From contig CAISDV010000089.1 in NCBI GenBank assembly GCA_903884185.1, forward strand, positions 1 to 64,000: a stretch of 64,000 bases of DNA, written 5' to 3'. The stretch comes from an uncultured Chitinophagaceae bacterium (GTDB lineage Bacteria; Bacteroidota; Bacteroidia; Chitinophagales; Chitinophagaceae). The first letter of the stretch is position 1; every line of letters starts with the position of its first letter. The notes under the pieces are model-generated. The model searched no databases and had not been told where the DNA came from. It saw nothing but the letters and a program-made list of their open reading frames with translations. The translations under genes were made by a program, and so were the position numbers. Of this stretch, positions 45,049 through 52,026 are shown piece by piece.

Positions 45049-45135
45049 GCCACAGAAACACAGAAGCACAGAGAAAAGGCTGGAATTAAGAAATTAACTC
45101 TGTGTTTCTGTGCCCGAAGCTTCGGGCTCTGTGGC
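45049..45135. repeat. Inverted-repeat element, GCCACAGAG type (copy 10), with nested palindrome
   Basis: Left arm gccacagaaacacagaagca, right arm ctgtgtttctgtg...ctctgtggc split by cccgaagcttcggg (45113-45126). Compared with copy 4 the right arm is identical except for the palindrome. Confidence 0.88.
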
Positions 45136-45168
45136 TAAACCCATTTGCCGCAGGCAGGCCTTTAATGT

Positions 45169-46131
45169 CTACAACTTATTAAACACATCCATCCCCAATA
45201 ATTTCACCTGCACTATTTTTCCATCTTTGTCTTTGATGATACCCAGAGAATAGAATTTTTCCTGGTTGAAAAAATAAGTATCTGTCTGTGGTTCAAGGTT
45301 GATCTCTTTGTTATCCCAAAGTTGTTTTAAAACAAGCCGGTTATCTTTTGCACTGAGTTGAATAATATTATCGGCATCGTCTTTCGACTGGTACTTCCCT
45401 TCAAATATTTTTAGCTCAGAAGTGGTAGGATGTATTTTATTGATCCTAATAAGACTGTCCCTTCGCATAGCAAATGCTTTGGTAATATTTCCCTTTTCAT
45501 CTTTTATAAAAGATACGGTCTGCAACAGTTGTTGCTTATTGAAAAAATCCAATTCTGTTTGTGGTACAAAAACGATCTCACCACCATCCCCATGTTGTTT
45601 CAGCACCAATGTATTTCCCCTTACCATAAACTGTATAAAACTTTCCTTATCTCTTTTAAACTGGTATAAACCTTCAAATGGCTTTAACTGTTCGGGAGTA
45701 TGCGCCATTTCTTCTTTTACTAACGGTTTATAATCCTTTGCTTTTGCCCACACACCATTATTCCCCAGCGATACACCCGTAATTGCGCCGGCAGGGTCTT
45801 TTGTGAATTTTGCACTGATAGGCCTGCCTTCATTTCCATCCTTACTTAAAAATTCCAACTCTGATTGCGGGGTGAAGATGATCTCCCTATTGTTCCATAG
45901 CATTTTCCCCTGGAGCATTTTTTCTTTTGCTGTGAATTGCAGGTACATTTCTTTGTTATCTGGATTTTGGAAATATCCTTCAACAGCTTTTAATTGTTCA
46001 GGGGTTAGTTGTGCGGCCGGTTTTTCTTCTGCCTGCGCATGCAGGAGCTGTACATTAAAAACATTGAAGAGAAAGAAAGAGATCATCAATACTTTGACCA
46101 GGCGGGCAGGAAATATGTGAAAAATTTTCAT
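45169..46131 (-). CDS. Secreted protein of three DUF3471-like repeats
   Basis: A 320-residue exported protein (signal peptide ending LLHAQA). The rest is three tandem copies of a roughly 95-residue beta domain, each opening with a phrase like TPEQLKAVEGYFQNPDNKEM, TPEQLKPFEGLYQFKRDKES or TSELKIFEGKYQSKDDADNI. These domains occur as C-terminal appendices of secreted hydrolases; here they stand alone. It is the last gene of an operon with an ApbE flavinyltransferase and a PepSY membrane protein, so it may be an extracytoplasmic partner of a flavoprotein system. Confidence 0.82.
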   Translation of the reverse strand: MKIFHIFPARLVKVLMISFFLFNVFNVQLLHAQAEEKPAAQLTPEQLKAVEGYFQNPDNKEMYLQFTAKEKMLQGKMLWNNREIIFTPQSELEFLSKDGNEGRPISAKFTKDPAGAITGVSLGNNGVWAKAKDYKPLVKEEMAHTPEQLKPFEGLYQFKRDKESFIQFMVRGNTLVLKQHGDGGEIVFVPQTELDFFNKQQLLQTVSFIKDEKGNITKAFAMRRDSLIRINKIHPTTSELKIFEGKYQSKDDADNIIQLSAKDNRLVLKQLWDNKEINLEPQTDTYFFNQEKFYSLGIIKDKDGKIVQVKLLGMDVFNKL

Positions 46132-46137
46132 GGTAAT

Positions 46138-46800
46138 TTATTTTATCCAAATAATATAAACAAGATACGAAAGCAGTAAGCCCAGTGCAGCCACTATCAA
46201 ACCACTTGCTCTCTTGCGCTTAATATAAAGCAGCAGCAATATTCCACTCAGTGAAACAAGTGTAAGCAGTATGGCCGAAACATCTATGAACACAGACCAA
46301 CCTGCGCCTGTATCACGGCCTTTGTGCAGGTCATTGATCAGTCCAATAAAACCCGCACTTATTTTAGTGACCTCATACGCGCCGGTACTGCGGTCGATGA
46401 ATGCATCTGCTGCATAGCCGGGGCCTTTAAAAGAAATACCCAACTGCGAATCATCTATCCTGAAATCGCTTACCGCCGCTTTGATACCATTTGTTTTTCG
46501 CAGAAACTCAACTATCTCCAGTTTGGCGATCTTGTTAGTGTCAGGAGTATTTGTCCAGCCGGTATTCAGTTTCCCTTTTTCTATTGTAGTGTGGGGCTGC
46601 CCGCCAAACTTTTCTGCGTGATTTAGTGTTAACCCCGTCACAGCAAAAAAGAAAACGATCGCAAAGCTGATCATCGACAGGTAGATATGCAACCAGCGTA
46701 TAAGCATGGAACTCTTGCGTTTCCATACGAAGAAGCGATGCTGTTTACCGGAATTATCTTTTGCTATGGCAGGTTTAGTTGCTCTTTTTTCTGTAGTCAA
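46138..46800 (-). CDS. PepSY-associated transmembrane protein
   Basis: A 220-residue inner-membrane protein: N-terminal helix (WLHIYLSMISFAIVFFFAVT), a periplasmic PepSY-like domain (about 70-150, LEIVEFLRKTNGIKAAVSDF, YEVTKISAGFIGLINDLHKG) and two C-terminal helices (VFIDVSAILLTLVSLSGILL, GLIVAALGLLLSYLVYII). PepSY_TM proteins can act as flavin-linked reductases. It overlaps the ApbE gene by 26 bp and ends 7 bp before the repeat protein, consistent with co-translation. Confidence 0.87.
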   Translation of the reverse strand: MTTEKRATKPAIAKDNSGKQHRFFVWKRKSSMLIRWLHIYLSMISFAIVFFFAVTGLTLNHAEKFGGQPHTTIEKGKLNTGWTNTPDTNKIAKLEIVEFLRKTNGIKAAVSDFRIDDSQLGISFKGPGYAADAFIDRSTGAYEVTKISAGFIGLINDLHKGRDTGAGWSVFIDVSAILLTLVSLSGILLLLYIKRKRASGLIVAALGLLLSYLVYIIWIK

Positions 46801-48286
46801 GGGATGCTGATGCTATTTCAATGTTTCCTGTAATATTGATTTGTTGTGGTGTTTTTTCATCCCACTCTATATCCTGCCTCATCAATTGATAAGTACCATG
46901 CTCACGGGAGGCTTCTATCTTAATGGTGTATTTACCGGGCTTTACCATATTCCCTTTATCATCTTTACCATCCCATTTCACAGAATATTTTCCGGCAGAA
47001 CGTGTGGCGCTGGTGATGGATTTATGAAACTCTTTATCGCCGGTAAAAAGATCCCGGTATTTCAGGTACCATGATTTCAGTTCGTTCATATAACGTTCTT
47101 TTTCATGCCAGAGTGAGATGGCGCGAACAGGCGTATGGTTTTCGTCTTCCACCCATACAGCCACATAAGGCCTTTTGGCAAAATTCTGTTGCTGTGCGCT
47201 GATCTCCAGGTTGATCACCAATTCAAAATCATTTGCTTTGCCTGTCGTTACTTTTTTGGAAGAATTTGTTTTTGTAAGAGGGGTTTCTAAAGCAGCCCAT
47301 CCCTTGCTTGCGATCCGTTCGCCGCTTCTGGTGATGATCAGGTATTCTGCCCCGGGTACAGTAGCCGCCAGCTTTACACTTTCAGAAGGGCTCATCACAT
47401 TAAAAGCAGTTGCTAATGCGCCGGCATCTGTTGCATTGGGCGCTACCACTGTTGCGCTGAGAATATTATCTGCAGGCTGTCCGCTACGTGGATCAACAAT
47501 ATGAGAATACCAGTTGCCATTGATCAGTTCACCACGGCGATAGTTGCCACTTGTTGCCACTGCTTTATTGCTTACCAGCAGTTGGTCCATGGGCGCATCA
47601 TTTTCTGCATCCGCTTTTGGATCGCTGATCTGTATGGTCTCGTCCAGGTTGCCGGATATTACCATATCGCCACCGATATTGATCACAATAGCGTTCAGCT
47701 TTCCCGCCTGCATGGCGATCTCTACTGCATGTTTAATAATATAAGTCTTCACAAAAGAATTCAGCATTAATGGCGCAGTGCTGAGATGTGTAGCGGTTTG
47801 ATTGGCTGCATCCAGCTTCCAATGTATCTGCTGCACCTGTGCAACAGCGGTATTTATTTCTTCGGTGGTAGGGATGCGTCCCTTGGCAGCGGATTGTTTC
47901 CAGAGTTTGCTGACTACTTCTGCAGATGCGTCCAATGCACCATTGCTGCGTGTACGCCATTGGTCGAACATGTTCAGTACTTCAAATAATTCAGTAGATA
48001 CATGAACAGCCTGGCCGGAGGTGCGGAACCATTTGCTGAATTCACTGTTGGCATCATACGCGCTCAGGATCTTTGCCATTCTTGTGATCTCTTGTTTAGC
48101 AGCTGCTTCGGCAACATTGGCATCCTTTTCTGAGAAGGCAGAAGCCTTAATTTCCATTGAAGTGCCTAATACATTCTCAAATCGAGAAACGTAGAGGTGA
48201 GTGGATTTTTTTGGTTTTGGTGAAGCATGTGTACTGCTGAGGCTTGTGAGCAGTAATACGGCGATCAGGCATGAAAATAATTTCAT
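46775..48286 (-). CDS. ApbE FMN transferase fused to a DUF2271 domain
   Basis: A 503-residue exported protein (signal peptide ending THAS). Residues of about 35-335 are an ApbE flavinyltransferase, which links FMN to a Ser or Thr of target proteins; marks are GTSMEIKASA, LDASAEVVSKLWKQ, INIGGDMVISG and ATSGNYRRGE. The C-terminal 150 residues are DUF2271 (EISAQQQNFAKRPYVAVWVE, YSVKWDGKDDKGNMVKPGKY). The operon with a PepSY protein implies the target could be that membrane protein or a PepSY-linked flavoprotein. It is the first gene of the operon. Confidence 0.92.
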   Translation of the reverse strand: MKLFSCLIAVLLLTSLSSTHASPKPKKSTHLYVSRFENVLGTSMEIKASAFSEKDANVAEAAAKQEITRMAKILSAYDANSEFSKWFRTSGQAVHVSTELFEVLNMFDQWRTRSNGALDASAEVVSKLWKQSAAKGRIPTTEEINTAVAQVQQIHWKLDAANQTATHLSTAPLMLNSFVKTYIIKHAVEIAMQAGKLNAIVINIGGDMVISGNLDETIQISDPKADAENDAPMDQLLVSNKAVATSGNYRRGELINGNWYSHIVDPRSGQPADNILSATVVAPNATDAGALATAFNVMSPSESVKLAATVPGAEYLIITRSGERIASKGWAALETPLTKTNSSKKVTTGKANDFELVINLEISAQQQNFAKRPYVAVWVEDENHTPVRAISLWHEKERYMNELKSWYLKYRDLFTGDKEFHKSITSATRSAGKYSVKWDGKDDKGNMVKPGKYTIKIEASREHGTYQLMRQDIEWDEKTPQQINITGNIEIASASLDYRKKSN

Positions 48287-48428
48287 TGATAATGGTTTGG
48301 TTTGATAGTATAGGGTAACAACAGGTATTTCAGATGGCAGTGGCCAAATTTATTAATTCTTCTAATATGAGTATCGCTTATTCGGTAAGAATTTGTTAAG
48401 GAGGGGTGAAGATGGGGTTGGGATGGGT

Positions 48429-48538
48429 TTGCCATAAGGTTACTATGGCTTTGCCATGGCGTTAGGTAGGCGTTACTATACGGGAACAGCGAAGGACGAG
48501 CGAAGGATGACCGAAGGATGGGCGTAAGACGTGTAGAA
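48429..48538. repeat. Degenerate tandem repeat with 11-bp period (array B)
   Basis: Ten 11-nt units in register: ttgccataagg, ttactatggct, ttgccatggcg, ttaggtaggcg, ttactatacgg, gaacagcgaag, gacgagcgaag, gatgaccgaag, gatgggcgtaa, gacgtgtagaa. The later units share gaGCGAAG with array A (atgagcgaagg). It lies in the 324-bp gap before the small gene at 48611; 48287-48428 otherwise holds nothing recognisable. Confidence 0.8.
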
Positions 48539-48610
48539 AATACTTGTGATAAATACTTAGATAAATCGAGCAGCCTGCATTTTCCCTCGTTTTAGTTTTG
48601 CTTAAAAACT

Positions 48611-48904
48611 ATGGCAAAAGTTAATAACAATATGCTGCTTCTTGGCCTAAGTGGTGCGCTGGGAGGTCAAGTTGTATACAAGCAATGGCGGGGTCAAACG
48701 ATTCTCAGCAAGCTCCCGGATATGAGTGGTATTATTCCTTCTGCAGCGCAGATCAAATGTAGAGAAAAATTCACCAGGGCAAATGAGTTCGCCCAAAAAA
48801 TTTTAAAAGATCCCATTGCAAGTAAAGCATACAAACCAAAGAAACACCAATCTCTTCAAAATTGTATTGTTAGTGTTTATATGAAGGCGCATGGTGATGA
48901 ATAG
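48611..48904 (+). CDS. Short DUF6266-like protein
   Basis: A 97-residue basic cytoplasmic protein. The start MAKVNNNMLLLGLSGALGGQ, then VVYKQWRGQTILSKLPDMSG and PSAAQIKCREKFTRANEFAQ resemble the beta-hairpin N-terminus and helix of DUF6266, which is often about twice this length, so this may be a short relative or only the N-terminal half. The family has no assigned function. It is preceded by a degenerate 11-bp array and followed by a perfect palindrome, and has no co-transcribed neighbours. Confidence 0.6.
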   Translation: MAKVNNNMLLLGLSGALGGQVVYKQWRGQTILSKLPDMSGIIPSAAQIKCREKFTRANEFAQKILKDPIASKAYKPKKHQSLQNCIVSVYMKAHGDE

Positions 48905-48905
48905 T

Positions 48906-48923
48906 CAAACCCCTCGGGGTTTG
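48906..48923. terminator. Palindrome after the DUF6266-like gene, terminator-like
   Basis: caaacccctcggggtttg is a perfect 18-bp palindrome 1 bp after the stop codon. The T-tract is short, so termination is plausible rather than certain. Confidence 0.55.
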
Positions 48924-48952
48924 CGCTAACTACGCCCTGTGATGATTTGCTC

Positions 48953-49026
48953 CGTCATTTCGAATCCCCGAATGAATAAACATGATATCTGTTACGGGTT
49001 TTTATTGAGGGGTGAGAAATCTTAAC
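48953..49026. repeat. CGTCATTTCG...AATCTTAAC repeat, outer copy 1
   Basis: Runs from cgtcatttcg through aatccccgaat, aaacatgatatc and gaggggtgagaaat to cttaac. The same sequence lies inverted at 49591-49684, so the two copies bracket one gene. No palindrome interrupts this copy. Confidence 0.8.
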
Positions 49027-49053
49027 TTGATGATGACAACGTATAAATATATA

Positions 49054-49512
49054 CTAATTTTTCAACGCGAGAGTTGCTATCACTTTAGTTTTTGAAATCT
49101 TTTTGATTTCACTCTTAAGATTAAAACTCCAGATAACTAAAAATTTACCATAGGCATAATAATCATCAGGCTCGGACTTGCTCGGTTTTAAATCTTGTCC
49201 CCATAAAAGTCCGTCAAGGAATCCTGAACCTTTAAAATCATTCTCATACTCAAAATAAAGAATAGAACCCTGATCACCTTTCTTGCCAAATGATTGAAAA
49301 CTCTTTTTTACCACTTTACCTAAAAAAGATTCATATGAGTTTGTCATGTTATAAAATGAAGAGGCATGAGGAGTTACGCAAAGTAATTCTTCAGATTTAG
49401 AATAACCGGCAGGAATTTCATTGTCAGCCAGTTTTAAACTATCAATATTTTGTGCAAATGAAAAAATTGAGATGACAACAAACGAAATTGTCGATAATAG
49501 TTGCTTAAACAT
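49054..49512 (-). CDS. Secreted hypothetical protein framed by inverted repeats
   Basis: A 152-residue exported protein (signal peptide ending ISIFSFAQ). The mature part has IPAGYSKSEELLCVTPHASS, a conserved-looking LYFEYENDFKGSGFLDGLLW and a C-terminal beta strand (TKVIATLALKN). No family recognised. It is the only gene between two inverted copies of a dispersed repeat (48953-49026 and 49591-49684). Confidence 0.7.
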   Translation of the reverse strand: MFKQLLSTISFVVISIFSFAQNIDSLKLADNEIPAGYSKSEELLCVTPHASSFYNMTNSYESFLGKVVKKSFQSFGKKGDQGSILYFEYENDFKGSGFLDGLLWGQDLKPSKSEPDDYYAYGKFLVIWSFNLKSEIKKISKTKVIATLALKN

Positions 49513-49590
49513 GATTGATTTTCTGATTTATAGATAGTACGCCAGCTCTTAAATATACGAAAAGAAAGTAATCACAATTTCATGATGCCG

Positions 49591-49684
49591 TTAAGATTTC
49601 TCACCCCTCAAGAATAATTCGTACATGATATCATGTTTATCCTTTCGGGGATTCCCCGCACTTGCGGGGCAGGCGAAATGACGG
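49591..49684. repeat. CGTCATTTCG...AATCTTAAC repeat, inverted copy 2, with nested palindrome
   Basis: On the minus strand it matches 48953-49026, but between TTTCG and AATCCCC it carries an extra 20 bp containing ccccgcacttgcgggg (49655-49670). The rest aligns with several substitutions. Confidence 0.8.
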
Positions 49685-49694
49685 GCAAACGTAA

Positions 49695-50495
49695 TCACTT
49701 CCCCATCCCATCCTGATACTTCTTCACATAATCCGCTACCGTTACCATCGGCGCAATCCATATATCTTTTTGATGCTCTGCGAGATAATGTATCAATTCA
49801 CTATGTGCACCGGAGCTTACATTAATATTATGCCCGCCACCTACACCATGAAATAAAAACACTAAGAGTGTATGTGTTTCCATGGCTTTCTTAACCAGGT
49901 TGATCATGTAATCGCCGTTCTGTCCGCTGATCATATAACAATTAATATTATCCAGGTTCACTTTATCAATGGTGGGCATGCCAGCGCCCACGCCTCTTGC
50001 GCCGGAGAAATCTTTTCTCAATCCATTATAAAAAAGAGAGTCACCAATTTTGAGATCACCGCATGGATAAGCAAATGTTCTTTTGTCCTTGCCATCTATC
50101 GCTCTTAATAAAGTATTGTTGAGCCTTGCTTCATTCTCTGCACGCGCTACAGTGTATTTACTGAGATCATTATCGGGAGTTACAAAACCCCGGCCGGGCC
50201 TACTTCCATCACAGGGATGCATTAATGCGTGGTTGCCTAATTCATGTCCATTCGCTGCCATCTTTCTCCATTCACTCATGCGCTTGCTTAATACAGGCGA
50301 TGAACCGATAATATAAAAAGTTCCCTTCAGCCCAAATGAATCCAACGCTGGCGCTACATGGTCAATATCAATATCTATTGCATCATCATACGTTAACACA
50401 ACAGCACATGATTTGTTATTCCATGTCAGCGGTGTTTGCGCTTTTGTAAACGAAACAGCCAATATCGCGCAGCAAAAAAAGAGCAGTGTTTTCAT
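49695..50495 (-). CDS. Secreted polysaccharide deacetylase (CE4/NodB fold)
   Basis: A 266-residue exported enzyme (signal peptide ending SFTKAQ) with a NodB homology domain. The catalytic acids lie in LTYDDAIDIDIDH and the metal-binding H-x3-H motif in GNHALMHPCDG; a late FLFHGVGGGHN supports the fold. It could deacetylate xylan, chitin oligosaccharides or peptidoglycan. The CE15 esterase gene begins 1 bp upstream, so both are in one unit and xylan or glucuronoxylan is a sensible guess. Confidence 0.88.
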   Translation of the reverse strand: MKTLLFFCCAILAVSFTKAQTPLTWNNKSCAVVLTYDDAIDIDIDHVAPALDSFGLKGTFYIIGSSPVLSKRMSEWRKMAANGHELGNHALMHPCDGSRPGRGFVTPDNDLSKYTVARAENEARLNNTLLRAIDGKDKRTFAYPCGDLKIGDSLFYNGLRKDFSGARGVGAGMPTIDKVNLDNINCYMISGQNGDYMINLVKKAMETHTLLVFLFHGVGGGHNINVSSGAHSELIHYLAEHQKDIWIAPMVTVADYVKKYQDGMGK

Positions 50496-50496
50496 A

Positions 50497-52014
50497 TTAC
50501 TTGGATGACGGTTTGATAAATTTATCGGCCCATTGAATAAAATATTTTACGTTAGGGGCATCCGTATGCCCGCCATCATGCTGGCGCCAGGCGAGTTCAC
50601 CATCTAACATCCCAACATTTACTGCAGGCATTTTTTCTGTTTTATAATCATTGGAAACACCCAGGTCTTTTGCACCGAGTAATTTAAACACGGGGCCTGC
50701 AGCTATCGCAGCCATATATGATCCCTGGTGGTCTAACCATTTCGCATCACCTTTTTCAGGAACACCATAACTAACAAAAGTTAATCGCGGCGCACACATG
50801 GCAATGAGTTCATGTGAGTCAACAGGAATATCATTTGCATTCTTTGATCCAAAGCTTGCTTCTGATGCACCATACTTTATAAAATTTCCTGCCATCCAGT
50901 AATACTCGCCACCGGTAAGGCTTTCAACAGCTTCGCCCCAGTTCCTGCGATTTAATTTTGCACCGCCTTCACCTGATGAACCAATCAATACCATTTTAAA
51001 TCTTTGTTCAAAAGCCATTGTTACCAAAGCCGCTTTTCCATAACGCGATACACCTTCAATCCCAACATTTTTGGCATCAATAGAAGGATCAGTTTCTAAA
51101 TAATCCAACCCTCTTGCAGCACCCCAGGCCCATGCACGCAATGCGCCCCAATCATCTGGTTTGCGCGGTTGCCCTTTATTTACCAAGCCAATAATTCCTT
51201 TTGTTAAGCCAGCGCCGTTATCTGCTTGTATGCTTGCCGGGTCTATCAATACATAACCCCATCCATCAGCCAATAATTGTTGTGGAGTGGGCGGATCGCC
51301 CGCTGCGGCGGGTGCACCAAATCCAGGAAAAGTGGGAGTTGGCCTAACTACGATCTCATAAGCTGGGTACTGGTCAAACACTTCTTTTACTGCAGGGTCA
51401 CTTTTAATAAGCATCTCTTTTAATGCAGCATTGATCTTATCGAAACCTTCTGCATTTGGTTGTGCGGGAGCGGGTAAGGCGGCTCTTCCAAACATCATTA
51501 ATACAGGCACCGGCCCTTTTGCATTTGCAGGAACTACCACTGTCATGTTAATATCAACATTGATAGATGGTGCACCTGAATTGTCGACATGCCCTTTCAA
51601 TTGTTTTGCAATGACAGGTGTTCTGCCAACAAATTCTTTATCAGTTACAAGAACTGTCCAGGTAACTTTCGGAATACTTTTTGGAAGTCGTCCGTAGACT
51701 TCGCGTTCCATATCTTCTACAATTTCGGGGCGGCGTTGTTTCCACCACATATCGGGTGTGGTTACTTTGGTTCCGTTTTTTAAAGTCATCACATCAGGAA
51801 GATTGGGAAACGGATTGGCCAATGATTCATCATAGTTGGCATGATTGGGTGCCTTCTCATCTCCACTCGGCCCGGGACGAAGTTTTTTAACTCCTAACTG
51901 GTCCATCATATTCTGGTGGTCCTGTTCGGCGGTAAAAGTTACAGGGGCTTTTCCCTGTTGCGCATTCATTTGCGCAGATATCAATACAAATAATACACTG
52001 AGGATCTTTTTCAT
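50497..52014 (-). CDS. CE15 glucuronoyl esterase
   Basis: A 505-residue exported alpha/beta-hydrolase (signal peptide MKKILSVLFVLISAQMNAQ). The nucleophile elbow is GVSRYGKAAL (family pattern GxSRxGKxA), an acidic SSGEGGAKLNRRNWGE region follows, and the catalytic His is in KWLDHQGSY. CE15 enzymes cleave ester links between lignin alcohols and 4-O-methylglucuronate of xylan. It ends 1 bp before the deacetylase gene and begins 12 bp after the esterase gene at 52027, so three esterases form one operon. Confidence 0.9.
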   Translation of the reverse strand: MKKILSVLFVLISAQMNAQQGKAPVTFTAEQDHQNMMDQLGVKKLRPGPSGDEKAPNHANYDESLANPFPNLPDVMTLKNGTKVTTPDMWWKQRRPEIVEDMEREVYGRLPKSIPKVTWTVLVTDKEFVGRTPVIAKQLKGHVDNSGAPSINVDINMTVVVPANAKGPVPVLMMFGRAALPAPAQPNAEGFDKINAALKEMLIKSDPAVKEVFDQYPAYEIVVRPTPTFPGFGAPAAAGDPPTPQQLLADGWGYVLIDPASIQADNGAGLTKGIIGLVNKGQPRKPDDWGALRAWAWGAARGLDYLETDPSIDAKNVGIEGVSRYGKAALVTMAFEQRFKMVLIGSSGEGGAKLNRRNWGEAVESLTGGEYYWMAGNFIKYGASEASFGSKNANDIPVDSHELIAMCAPRLTFVSYGVPEKGDAKWLDHQGSYMAAIAAGPVFKLLGAKDLGVSNDYKTEKMPAVNVGMLDGELAWRQHDGGHTDAPNVKYFIQWADKFIKPSSK

Positions 52015-52026
52015 TATGGTCTTATT

